Origin: Parasponia andersonii
Taxonomy: Eukaryota > Streptophyta > Magnoliopsida > Rosales > Cannabaceae
Direction of reading: 5' to 3'
Assembly (NCBI GenBank): GCA_002914805.1
Contig: JXTB01000004.1
Span: 1,318,663 to 1,382,662, forward strand
DNA: 64,000 bases
A program made the translations under genes and the position numbers. The notes beneath the pieces are model-generated. The model was not told where the DNA came from, searched no databases, and worked only from the letters and a program-made list of their open reading frames with translations. This document shows positions 9,985 through 21,073 of this stretch, in pieces; positions within the stretch are counted from its first letter, which is position 1, and the number at the start of each line of letters is the position of its first letter.

Positions 9985-11440
9985 TATTAGAATAATGTCC
10001 TATAAAGTAATTTATTATTTAGACATTATAACAATATTTATTGGATTATTTAGTATCTATTTGTTATTAATAAATTCCATGTTATGAATTTCTATTTCAT
10101 TTATGTCCCATTGATATACATGTGATGTGTATGTTTATCTTATGCAAACATCTACAAGATTCAAAGATATAAAATGAGTAATAAAGAATTATTCGTATGA
10201 TGAGTTCATATGTGGAAGACATTATATTTTTTATTTCATTATGTCTAAATTAAATTGTTCGCATTCTGTATATAGAAGATAGAATACTTTACTATGCCAT
10301 AGAATGTAGTATTGTCTATTTAATTAATGAAGTCTCTAATTATTGAAACGAGTCTTCAGATAGAAACACCAGTATGTTATAAGAAAGTTATAACAGCATC
10401 GAGCAGGACCTAGTTAATTAGAATTTGAGGTTAAGTGCCGTAACTCAAATTTCTAATTTTACTAATCTAGCACAATTGTAGAAAACCTTAATCCTAGTGA
10501 TTAACGAACTTACTTTCATGTTTTTATCTTTTTGAGTTACTAAAGGACTAGTTTCGATTTATGGTTTGAACTCCGGTGTCTTGGAAGATAAGGTATATGA
10601 AATGTGTAGAACATTTTTCATGATGGACACCATGCATACGATGTCACTTTGAGTTTTTTCAAGTACTTGGATAATATAAACCAGAGCCCCGGTATTCACT
10701 ATATGAATTTGACTGTGTTCGTATAAGCAGATACAAACACCATAGTCAACTATTATCCATTAGATGAAAAATGGCAACTCAAAGGTAAATATGTACTAGA
10801 GGGGTAATATGGTAATTTAACCCTACTAGTATGATATTGCATTAAGGGTATGTCTACAGGTATAGTATATACTAAATGGATCAAGCTAATTAATTGTTAA
10901 TAAGCTTCATAGAATAATAAATGACATTTAGTCCAAGAGTTCAATATTGGGCCTATAGTGGTGTGCCCCAATATTAATGGACAAGACCCATCTGATCTTC
11001 TATCTAGCTTAAATTAAAGCCCTATAGTTATTTGATGATCAGTTGAGTCCAACAAGCCTAATAAGCTCTTTAGGGTTTACTAATCTCTCTATAGTTAAGA
11101 GAAAAGTTCTCTAGCATATATATACAAATGTTACACGTGAAACACTCCCACAGGAAGATAGTGTCACACGTATAACAGAGAGAGAGAGAGCAGAGAAAAT
11201 CGGCCACCACTAGGGATTCACTGTCCTTGGTGTTTCGGCCATCCCGGAGAAATCCGTTCGAGGAGATTATCTTCTTGTTCATCTGTGGATCTCTTTGTTG
11301 GGAATCAAGAAGGTGACCATCCACCGGATCAATCAAATGGCTTTCGAGAATAGACGGGAAGATGAGAAGGTTGTGGAGCAAATCCGGGTATTGTTATTGT
11401 CTAGATCAAGAGTTAATTTATGTTAGATCATGATCCAAAA
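9985..11440 (+). repeat. diverged copia-type LTR inside the Tat element
   Basis: It starts near TATTAGAATAATGTCCTATA. It follows the same order of landmarks as the copia LTR at 2263: TGTCTAAATTAAATTGTTCG, a GATAGAATACTTTACT stretch, AAGGACTAGTTTCGATTTAT, AACTCCGGTGTCTTGG, then a GAGAGAGAGAG leader with TTCGGCC. Similarity is clear in order but low in identity, so this is a different copia family. I could not find target duplications; the right edge is approximate and the first bases are damaged (TA instead of TG). The minus frame at 11070-11381 is a shadow. Confidence 0.55.
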
Positions 11441-11859
11441 TATTTTGTAAAAGAAAAAATTTTAAATAACTAATTCAACTGCATTTCTTGATTTTACAAA
11501 ACTATGGTGTTCTTAAAAATGATTTTATGAAAACATTTTCTGGAAATTTATTCCAGCTAACTCCAGCAATTATTAAGTTTAATTTATTAATTGATATTGA
11601 TTTTATACACACTTGTACATTAAGAGTCTTGAGTGGAATTAAATTGATGCTTGAAGTTACAAATCTAGATAATCATTGCGTTTGCAATCTCTTTGAGCTT
11701 GGAATATTTTGTGACTTCGAAGATACTTGCACGATTTTTGATTTGATATGAAACTCACACCTTGTTGTTTATATCTTTAGTATTTGATATGTGTCTTACT
11801 TTTCTTTTTCTTGTTTTATTTTGCTTGAGGACAAGAAAATATTCGCGTTTAGGGGTATT
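11441..11859 (+). other. Tat 3' internal end and polypurine tract
   Basis: AT-rich sequence with no recognised gene leads to TTGCTTGAGGACAAGAAAAT (11821-11840) and GCGTTTAGGGGTATT just before the LTR. GAGGACAAG followed by GTTTGGGGGTATTTGAT is the hallmark of the Tat/Athila plus-strand primer. The 87-codon frame at 11488-11751 matches nothing I know. Confidence 0.7.
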
Positions 11860-13188
11860 TGATGTGTTTTTGCTTTATTTTTGTAGTTCTTGTGAATAAA
11901 TAAGAATCAAAATAAATTGGTGCCAAATATGGTATTTCAACCCTTTTAGATGAAAGTTGAGTCCAATAAGAACACAACATAATACAATAAAAATCAGGCA
12001 AAACAGAGCTAAAATGATAAAATGGCACACTTGAGAAGAAAAATTATCGTGCTGATTTCTAGAACCGAAAGCACTGCAGCACTATCCTATATTCTGAACT
12101 GCGTTTTTAGCAAGTTTTTAGGGGACAATCTTGGCCCTTTATGCTATATGATCGAATGTTTGATATTCCACCCGGTCTAGGTCATCTTGTAGCCTGTTAA
12201 ATACATGTTTAAGCTTCCATTTCAAGTGTGGAGAGCTAGAGAGAAAACACAACAAACAAAGCTCCAAATTCCTAGAGAGATGAGAGCTTTAGAACAAAAA
12301 TCTTGAAGAAGATGCTTGAGAGAGTAGCTTGAAGAGATTGAATCTTGAAGTTTTACCTCCATAAAAGAGTTTTTCTCATCCTCTTTCTCACTCTAGTCTC
12401 ATTTTAATTTTGTATTATGCTTGATTTTTGAATATGTTTGTATATATAAAATTCGTGTTGAGAATAGAATAATATTAAATTAATTATTATATACTTGGGA
12501 TATGATGTAACTTAAACTTTTATTCTGCATCTTGATTTCCAATATATTCTTTGATATTGTTCTTGAATTTATTTATGCTATTCCATGCTTAATGCTTCTC
12601 AACTAATTAGCTACTAGTTGGATGATTTGATTTCTAGAATTTGGCACTTGAGAAAGAGAATTTTAGAAATAACCATAGGATAATATAACTTAGGATTTAT
12701 AGAGTTTGAGAGAACTTGTAATTCCTTTGAAGCCATGATCAAAGAACCATTGAACATAGTGAATTCTTAATTTATAGGTTCAAAATAGAGATATCAAAAT
12801 CGGGATTTAGGAATGATTTCACTAGGAATTTGATGGAGGGAGTAGAAATATTTTTGGGTTATTGGCTTATAAACAAGGAATAATTAATTAAAATGCAATT
12901 GGTAATCAAATGATATAGTTGACAGTTAAATGAATTCAGTCCCCTAGTACATTTGTGTGTAAAAGCCTCCATATTTTATTTTTGCATTTATATTTATATT
13001 TGCATTTGTTGAACTTATAAATTCATTTAGTTTGGTAACCTAGATAAAGTTAGGTCACGATAATTTTAGTAACTAACAATAATTTAACACCCAATTTCTC
13101 GTAAGATCGATAACAATCTTATCATTTTATTACTTATATATGACTCATGCACTTGTAGTAATTTTATGTATATATATTTAGCGTAACA
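11860..13188 (+). repeat. Tat-type 3' LTR
   Basis: It runs from TGATGTGTTTTTGC to TTTAGCGTAACA and pairs with 3754-5082 plus 7410-7554. Compared with the 5' LTR it lacks the first 79 bases and about 80 bases around the GTGCCACAGTGCTT motifs. TTCAT follows it as the target duplication. Confidence 0.85.
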
Positions 13189-13193
13189 TTCAT

Positions 13194-13387
13194 ATATCTA
13201 TATTTGATTTATATTATACATGATTTTGTGTTTGATATATGTATGTTCTATGGTTCTGGAAATTATTTTCATCTAAAAATTTTAAAACCTAGATTCGCTA
13301 ATTTGTCCGCTGCATTGATAATGTGATCATGTATTTTCCATAGTTTTTATGCATATATGTTTTCCCTAAGTGTTAAGTTAATTTCCA
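13194..13387 (+). repeat. copia 5' LTR, right part
   Basis: The copia LTR resumes after the Tat element (ATATCTATATTTGATTTATA) and ends AATTTCCA, matching the 3' LTR end AATTTTCA at 28708. Confidence 0.8.
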
Positions 13388-13392
13388 GTAAT

Positions 13393-13404
13393 TTGTATCA
13401 GAGC
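13393..13404 (+). other. copia primer binding site, initiator-Met tRNA
   Basis: TTGTATCAGAGC differs by one base from TGGTATCAGAGC and starts six bases after the LTR end. This fixes the LTR boundary and the orientation of the copia element. Confidence 0.85.
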
Positions 13405-14170
13405 GCAGGTTCATATGTATAGCATAATATTGATCTAAAATTGTATGATCTAGGTTATGTGATTGAGTTTGAGCAATTTTTTCTATGATAGTTAATGATT
13501 CATAGTGATGAATAATATTTAATAACGAATACTATTGATTTTTGCATGGTGAGAAAACTTGTAGATTGTGATTCTAGAAAAATTAAGTTTAGTTGTTCTT
13601 AGGTTTTATGGTTGATAAATTCGAAAGTATGTTTCAAAAAGTTTGAAAAACTGACTGTTTTCTAGATTTTTTGTTGCTATTTTTTAGTTTTTTCATATTT
13701 GTTTTTATTAAAAAAAATGTTGGAAGGAGTGGCATAAGTCAAACCCACACCTAGCCATGTGCTGCAGCCCGCTCCATGCGCGCGACCAGCATGTGTGCCT
13801 AGCGCACGCCAATGGCGCGCAACCAGGCTACACATTATAGCTAGGCGCCTCAAGCGTCCACCACCCCATCACCCCATCCTTGCTCTATTGCTCCGGGTCT
13901 CGTCACCTTCCTATGGCGATGACAACCGATATGCTGACGGTAGTGGCTTTTCTGTCATCACCACTAATTTCTAAATTAATTATTTTTAATTAATTAAATA
14001 ATTATTTAATTTGAATTTAAATTTTGAAATAGGAAACTATTCGAAAAAGATTAGGATTGTTATCTATTTTTGAGTTATCCTATTTTAAAATTGATTTACT
14101 ATCGGATAATATGAAATTTGAATTAGTTACGTAAATAAGATATTATCTAATAGTTAATTTAAATTTGACT

Positions 14171-14500
14171 AGGATATCAACTATTTTTGAAATAGATAAG
14201 ATTTTGTATATTATCTTTCTCTATTTAAATTAATAATGCAAATTTAAATTGATTAGATAATTAGGATATTATTTAATAAATAACTTGAATTCAAATAGGA
14301 TATCTATTAATTTTTGAAATTGGATAAGATTTCTTATATTATCTCTAGTATTTAAATTCTGAATTTAAATAGGTAATGACAATTCAAATTAATTTAGATA
14401 TTTAGTGATATTAGATATGATTTGATATTATTCTGATAAAGTTATCTGAATTTAAATAGAATATCTACTAATTTTTGAAATTAGATAAGATTTTCTATCT
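14171..14500. repeat. degenerate tandem repeat, three visible copies
   Basis: AGGATATCAACTATTTTTGA at 14171, AGGATATCTATTAATTTTTG at 14297 and AGAATATCTACTAATTTTTG at 14458 are each followed by AATTAGATAAGATTTT-like sequence. Spacings are 126 and 161 bases. Confidence 0.6.
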
Positions 14501-16289
14501 CTTTCTATTTAAATAGATTCCAACTATTCAAATTAATTTGATATTTAATGTGACTAGATATGATTAGATTGTTATTCATAAATCGTAATAGATTAAATTT
14601 GAATAATTTAAATTTAGTAATTATCCTTAATTTAAATTTGATTTAAATTAGGATATAGTTTTGAATTTCAATTCAAAACTAAATCTAATCAGATTAGATT
14701 TAAATAATTATTATCTATAGATTATTCAAATTCATAATTAATGAGATTAATTAGGATAGAAAATATTTGAATTTAATTAGATTAATATTATACAGTTAAT
14801 TTTAATAACTATTTATCTAGTAACTATTCTTATGTTACTAATTAGAATATAGTTAGAGACAAGTAATTTGCTTAGTAACTAAACTAATTAATGCGATTAA
14901 TTAGGTAATTAATTAATATGATTCATTAATTAAAAAGTTATATTCTTTTATAATTAAATAATTTTAAGTAATAATAGAAATTTAATAATGATTAGATTTC
15001 TATTACAATTAAATTTAGATATGATCTTTATTTAATTATTAGAATTATTTAATTATAATTAGATATAAATACTAGATATAAGTTTCTAATTAATTAGGAT
15101 TAATTAAAAGAGTTTTAATTATTTCCCCATTTAGAATATTGCAATTAATCTTTTCTAAATACAGTTATAGAAATAGGATTTCTATAACTAGAAATAATTA
15201 TTTTTTATTATTCTTTAAATCTTAATGAGTTTAAGATAGTATTTTAATGAGATTAAGATAAGATTAGATAAATTAATTAAATATTTAATTAATTAATAAT
15301 TAGATATCAAAATGTGATTTATTCTCTAATTATTTAAATTATCCTAATAAGTCAACAATTTTAAAAATATTTATAGTTTTACATTTAGACACTAATTAGT
15401 TATAAACTTAATCATACACATAGGATAATATGTTTTACTAGAAAATGTTAATTATTGAATTTAATTAATTTTTGAATTATTATTTAACAATTATTAATAT
15501 GAGTAATTTTTATTATTTAATAATTAATATTAATTAATGAGATTAATTATATTAATGAAAAGGATAATGAAACTATAAGGATAATTATTTACTTTTATGA
15601 ATTACAAGGAAATTGGAGCTTGATTTTGATGAGAATAAAATGTTTTAGTTTTTATTAATATAATATTTGAATTATGTGATAATTATGATAATATTTTATG
15701 CAATAGTATATAACATAAAATATTGATAATTATGAGATAATTGTGGTAATATTTTATGTGATAAAAGGAATTTTGATAATTATGAGATAATTATATTTTT
15801 TTAAATACATTCGGTATGACTATCATATTGAGTGGGAGGATTTTTAAATTTTGTTATTTTTAATCTAAAATTACTCAAACCAATTTTTAGTTTTGAAATG
15901 ATTAATTTTTTGAGAAAATTAATGAATGTATATAAAGTTATTTATATTCATTACTTGTATTTATTATTATTTTTTTAAACTTTTATACAAAATATTTTTA
16001 TAGTTGTTCACTTATTTTTATAAATGCACTTAGATTAAATTCTACTACTAAGAACTTTTAAAATTATTGGTTGAATAAGTTAGCGATTAAAGTTTCTTAG
16101 TTAAATTCTTTTCAAAACTAATTTTTTTATATAGGACTTGGTTTAAGTATTATTTTCAATTATTTATCTTTGTTTGAAAGATTTTTGATCAAATAATTGA
16201 ATTTTCTTCTAAAAAAGTTTTACTTGAATGATTTACTGTCCACAGACCTTCTTACTTGATTGTTATGTAATATATGCTTTTATTGTCTA

Positions 16290-16291
<2 letters not shown>

Positions 16292-16330
<39 letters not shown>
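16292..16330. repeat. (TA)n microsatellite
   Basis: About 39 bases of uninterrupted TA. Confidence 0.95.
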
Positions 16331-16334
<4 letters not shown>

Positions 16335-17451
16335 TATATAAGATAGTGTTAGCACTTTGGATTTAGACAATAATTGTTCGATCATAGTACCATATTTAGA
16401 ATAGTACGTCATAATGTCTTAAATTAGCTCATTCTCTTTAAGCCGCATAATTAGTTTTGTGGTTACTAGGTTAGATAACTGAGCAAAATCAGGAATCCCT
16501 AATTTTAAAAAGATTGAGTAGGAGCAAGTATGAGATATCCATGGTCTCCGTTATTGGTTTAATAGTTCTAAATACGTGTCTTGCCTTCGAATCTTGTTGA
16601 GCTCCTATAGGAAGGTATTATGTAAGAAAATGTGTAAATTAAAATAATGATTACATACTCAACATAGAATGCTATTAACCTCCTATGAGAGCTATGTTAG
16701 TAATTTTATGAACCAATAAATAGGATAGTTAGTAAACTCGAATATGAGATACTAATTTTTTTGTCTAAAGTGAATTATTCATATTTGACTTGTAGACTCA
16801 CATTATTACTTGTAAGTAACTTGTGATCTATGGTAGGTTAAAATAGCTTAAATATTTATGATAGCCTCAGGGATACTTTTGAAGTGTTTATCTTGTTTAA
16901 TTTAATGTTAAGTATTCTAAATTCTATTATATTCAGATAACTAGCAAACTTAGTTGAGTACTAAAAGGATTATAATTTGCATATATGTCCATAATTTACC
17001 CTTAGTTTCCAAATAACTAATAAGAGCATAATACATAATTTTCTTGTTTTATTATATCTTATTACATTTGTTTCTTATTTTACTCTATGTGCACTACAAT
17101 ATCTTACACAAATTGTCTACTAATTTTAAATTGGTTACTTTGATCGGTAAATCACAAGAGTTAGTGATTATGTCAAAGTTCATTCCTGATAATTAATACC
17201 TTTATTGAGGTATTTGTTATCTTACTTGAGATAATGAATACCTTTATTGAAGCATTTATTATCTTACTATAAAATTAAATCGAAACAAAGATTTTTGTAT
17301 TCAATTATTTTTTCTTTATTTGTTTAATTAATAATTAATCTTACAGAATTTAATTATGAATTGAATTCATTAAATTAGATTTTGAATTGAATTAATTTTA
17401 TGACGTTTGTCTAATTGGAAATTTTATCATTTTGTAGTTTTTGGGGAAAAT

Positions 17452-17580
17452 ACTATTTCATAAGATGGATAAGGTTTCCAGAAAAAGGAAAGAGACAAAA
17501 GAATATTGTCGAAGTAGAATAAAGACATCAATGGAGACATCACAACATTCAATGAATTTGAACGATAATCAACCTAGGGA
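17452..17580 (+). pseudogene. copia gag/protease block, copy 1, first part
   Basis: It reads FHKMDKVSRKRKETKEYCRS, then NLNDNQPRDI. This is the start of a 369 bp block repeated at 25354 and 25723. It encodes a basic stretch (KRKETKE) expected upstream of the copia protease. It is cut at AGGGA (17576-17580), the target duplication of the Tekay element, and resumes at 25113. Confidence 0.7.
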
Positions 17581-18081
17581 TATCACACCCCCTAGTTTAA
17601 CTATATTGTCATATACAGTCAAACTATGAAGTATTATTGTTTGCTCTTTCATATCTTTTGTTTTGATAAAAAGGTGGGCAATTTTGAACTTTCTAAAACC
17701 TTTAAGCAAAAGCAATTGCATGACATTTCTTGTTAAAAGTGTCATTACAAAATGTATAATCAAAAGAGGTTTTCACCAGTCTATTTTACCATCAGTAGTA
17801 GTATTTACATTAAACCAAAATATCTCAAAATAAAAATGTCGCCCTTTGGTCAAGCTCATCTATATCTGTATGATCATGGCGACAAAAGACAAACAAGGCA
17901 ACCAGCTAGTCAATACCAAAATATGCCTCATCGTCTGCATTACAAGACTAAAATGAGCTAAGGCTCAGTAAGTAAAAACTATGAATGCTTATGAATGCTT
18001 TAAAATCTCATAAAGTTCCCATTGTACACTTTTTTTTCTTAAACATTTGAGTTCATGCATTTTCCTCAAATATTATTCTTA
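17581..18081 (-). repeat. remnant of Tekay 3' LTR
   Basis: It matches 22112-22612 (the terminal 500 bases of the other LTR) up to ATTATTCTTA, then switches abruptly to reverse transcriptase sequence (CACGGTCCTCAAATG). The small frames at 17569-17961 are LTR shadows. Confidence 0.85.
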
Positions 18082-18700
18082 ACACGGTCCTCAAATGTTC
18101 CATATGCTCCTCTCTTGAGCTTGAGTAAATCAGAATACCATCGATGAAAACTATAGCAAATTTATCTAAGAAATCTTTAAATACTCTATTCATCATGTCC
18201 ATGAAAGTAGCTGGGGCATTAGTTAATCCAAAGGGCATTACTAAAAACTTGTAGTATCCATATCTAGTCTTGAAAGCTATTTTTGGAATATCTTCCTCCT
18301 TAATTTTTAACTGATGGTATCCTAATCTTAAGTCAATCTTTGTAAACACGAAAACTCCTTGCAGTTGATCGAACAAATCATCAATTCTGGGAAGTGGATA
18401 CTTGTTTTTGATTGTGACCTTATTCAGCTCCCTATAATCAATGCAAAGCCTCATAGTCCCATCTTTCTTCTTTACAAACAAAACCAGAGCACCCCATGGT
18501 GAAAAGCTTGGGCATATAAAACCCTTGTCTAATAACTCTTGTAACTGTACTTTCAGTTTCTTTAACTCTGCCGGAGCCATTCTATAAGGTGCTTTCGAAA
18601 TAGGAGCCATTACAGGAAATAAGTCAATAACAAACTCTATCGGATGGTAACCTAGACAAATCTTCAAGAAATACATCAAGAAATTCACTAACTATCAGCA
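18082..18700 (-). pseudogene. Tekay reverse transcriptase fragment
   Basis: This is the RT palm and fingers that copy element RNA into DNA. Visible motifs in order: [91 protein letters not shown], then [11 protein letters not shown]. The catalytic Asp in TKIDL is present, but the second catalytic pair reads IDG where gypsy RT has IDD, so the active site is broken. The frame ends at HLRTVL where the LTR remnant begins; connection, thumb and RNase H are absent. The upstream link to the protease frame (near 18688) needs a frameshift. The motif spelling is Tekay/Del-like. Confidence 0.88.
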
Positions 18701-19308
18701 CTTCCTCAAGCTTCACTTTTACCTCTTCTCTAGTATCCATTATGTTGGCCAAGTATCCCATGCATCCCTTTTCTAGTAACTTCCTTGCATTTATTAAGGA
18801 GAATATTGGAATCATAGAATTTCCACTAGTGCCAACAAAAGTGAACTTCTCTATACTTGGTAGCTGAAACAATACCCTCTTCAAATAGCAATCAATAGTA
18901 GCATGGTATTTTGATAACCAATCCATACCTAAGATAACTTCAAAATCTTGCATATCCAATTCTATCAAATCTATAAACAAGTTTTTACCAGCTATTTGGA
19001 TTAGGCATGCCTTGAGAACTTGATCAGAATATAAAACTTCTCCTGGTGGAATAGTTACACAATATTTGAAATTCAAGTACTATGGAGTTTTGCCCAATTT
19101 CCTCATAAATGCAGGTGATGCAAATGAATGTGTAGCCCCTAAATCTATTAATGCATGAATAGAAATACCAAAGATAAGAATCTCACCTGCTACAACGGAT
19201 AGGTTTACCTCGACATCTTCTTTGGTCATTGTATACACATGAGCTGGGACTTTCTTCTACTCATTTGTAGCATTCGGACAATTCTTTGCATAGTGTCCAG
19301 ATTTTCCA
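18624..19308 (-). pseudogene. Tekay protease and zinc-knuckle remnant
   Basis: From the N gap leftward on the minus strand: a zinc-knuckle half GKSGHYAKNCPNA (about 19270-19306), then the aspartic protease active site as IDLGATHSFASPA (about 19136-19150), where D-S-G-A is expected. One C-to-T change turns Ser to Leu. Next comes the 150-codon frame 18624-19076 with DFEVILGMDWLSKYHATIDC, the conserved protease end, and the linker KGCMGYLANIMDT leading to RT ([10 protein letters not shown]). Protease would cut the polyprotein in the virus-like particle. The frame between 19076 and 19150 is broken. Confidence 0.82.
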
Positions 19309-20018
19309 NNNNNNNNNNNNNNNNNNNNNNNNNNNNNNNNNNNNNNNNNNNNNNNNNNNNNNNNNNNNNNNNNNNNNNNNNNNNNNNNNNNNNNNNNNNN
19401 NNNNNNNNNNNNNNNNNNNNNNNNNNNNNNNNNNNNNNNNNNNNNNNNNNNNNNNNNNNNNNNNNNNNNNNNNNNNNNNNNNNNNNNNNNNNNNNNNNNN
19501 NNNNNNNNNNNNNNNNNNNNNNNNNNNNNNNNNNNNNNNNNNNNNNNNNNNNNNNNNNNNNNNNNNNNNNNNNNNNNNNNNNNNNNNNNNNNNNNNNNNN
19601 NNNNNNNNNNNNNNNNNNNNNNNNNNNNNNNNNNNNNNNNNNNNNNNNNNNNNNNNNNNNNNNNNNNNNNNNNNNNNNNNNNNNNNNNNNNNNNNNNNNN
19701 NNNNNNNNNNNNNNNNNNNNNNNNNNNNNNNNNNNNNNNNNNNNNNNNNNNNNNNNNNNNNNNNNNNNNNNNNNNNNNNNNNNNNNNNNNNNNNNNNNNN
19801 NNNNNNNNNNNNNNNNNNNNNNNNNNNNNNNNNNNNNNNNNNNNNNNNNNNNNNNNNNNNNNNNNNNNNNNNNNNNNNNNNNNNNNNNNNNNNNNNNNNN
19901 NNNNNNNNNNNNNNNNNNNNNNNNNNNNNNNNNNNNNNNNNNNNNNNNNNNNNNNNNNNNNNNNNNNNNNNNNNNNNNNNNNNNNNNNNNNNNNNNNNNN
20001 NNNNNNNNNNNNNNNNNN
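19309..20018. other. assembly gap, 710 N
   Basis: The gap falls inside the gag zinc-knuckle region. It hides the left end of the nested LTR that follows and any target duplication there. Open frames spanning it are meaningless. Confidence 1.
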
Positions 20019-21073
20019 TTTGTTCTCATATGTTGCAGAAAATAAGTTTTAACTCAAAAACGGTATAAAACAAAGGTAACTAAACCCATACCTCAACAGA
20101 ATAGCGACACCACGCTATTAGGTCCTTAAAGTGTCGTTGACGATAGCCCGGAGGGTCGGGAACCAATTCCAAGCCCTCGATCGTCCTCGTGCGAAAAATC
20201 AACTTTCTCACCGAAGCTTCAATTCTACAAACGGACCTCTTCACTGAATTCCTAGCACCCAAAATAGCTAGGTTAGACATATAACTTGTCAAATTCGGGT
20301 CCGGGTCCATACCGGACTGGTGGCACGCAAAATAAGACAAAATCTCGACCGTCCGATCTCGATTTTTGTGTCGATCACCAAACTACACAATATATATATC
20401 AAACTTCTCCATTTTCCGAGTACATTCCAAAAATGCAGTTAAAATTACAATCCAACGGTCGGATCAAGAACAACACTCAAACTCGAAATGACCAAAAATG
20501 GCAACTTTCAATCCGGGCAAAATAGAGTTGAGATATATATACCTTGATGATCCTTGCGACGATACGAATCCAACGAGACCAGTTTGAAGCTAAATGGACG
20601 CCGGAATCATCGCCGGTGGCCGAAAATCCGATTAGGCCCCTTCTCTCTTCTCCGACGACGACGAGCTTCCAGGCGCGTCTGGCGGTCAGGATCGGCACAG
20701 GTGCGGTGCAGGCGAGCTTCGGCGGTGGTTCCTCTGGCTGGGCGACGGCGCGGATGGGCGGCGAGCGGCGGTGCGGGGGGGATCGGCCAAGAGCGTGAGA
20801 GAGATGAGGGAGAGAGAGAGATCGGGGGAGGGAGGAGAGAGAAGAGAGAGAGAGAGGTGAAAAAGGTGTGCACGTGGCCCCCCTTTATTGGGCTGTGCAA
20901 TTTTTCAAAAATTGCACATAAGTCCCCAAAATTTCAAATCTCTATCAATCTGGTCCCCCAAAATTTGCAATTTAGTCCATCTGAACAAAACTTTTGCAAA
21001 TTAGTCCCCACAATATTTATCCGGAAAATTGGTAAATTGTCCAAATTACCCTCGAAAATTCCAGGTTTTTACA
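20019..21073 (-). mobile_element. gypsy-type LTR of another family nested in gag, left end in gap
   Basis: On the minus strand it starts TGTAAAAACCTGGAATTTTC at 21073. Short phrases recur (GGGGACTAATTTGC, TGGACTAAATTGC, GGGGGACCAGATTG), followed by a CT-rich leader and a CpG-rich block at 20560-20790, then AT-poor sequence into the gap. The host gag continues directly at 21074 (TCCTCTGAGTAGTGGCTG). The block is unusually rich in CpG for this window, and the frames at 20080-21090 run through it in several directions, so I treat them as non-coding LTR leader. Whether an internal region lies in the gap is unknown. Confidence 0.7.

Larger units (their letters stand above)
3754..13188 (+). mobile_element. 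Tat/Athila-type Ty3/gypsy element inserted in the copia LTR
   Basis: It is bounded by TTTAT (3749-3753) and TTCAT (13189-13193). The uninterrupted copia 3' LTR at about 28500-28530 shows the empty site, so the boundaries are exact. Contents: 5' LTR (3754-5082 plus 7410-7554), Asp-tRNA-like primer site at 7561, a broken gag near 7826, long non-coding stretches with several GTTTGGGGG-type motifs, polypurine tract 11835-11859, and 3' LTR 11860-13188. No protease, RT or integrase is visible, so it is non-autonomous or heavily deleted. It hosts a solo LTR and probably a second, copia-type LTR. Confidence 0.85.
13405..17440 (+). other. AT-rich copia leader or unrecognised insertions, no gene seen
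   Basis: Four kilobases without a credible coding region. A short GC-rich patch at about 13745-13930 gives a 71-codon frame (13759-13974) that I do not recognise. From 13970 on the sequence is extremely AT-rich, built of TAATTAATTA and AATTTGAATTTAAAT words, with a three-copy degenerate repeat (14171-14500) and a long TA run. It may be a large non-coding leader, or it may hide older insertions without visible ends. Confidence 0.5.

Noticed and set aside
11070-11381. 103-codon minus-strand frame
   Set aside because: Antisense to the leader of a copia-type LTR; no domain.
13759-13974. 71-codon GC-rich frame in the copia leader
   Set aside because: Short, low complexity (Pro, Arg, Ala), no homologue that I can name, isolated in AT-rich non-coding DNA.
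19226-20068. Long frames of about 260 residues on both strands
   Set aside because: They are almost entirely unknown residues from the 710-base N gap.
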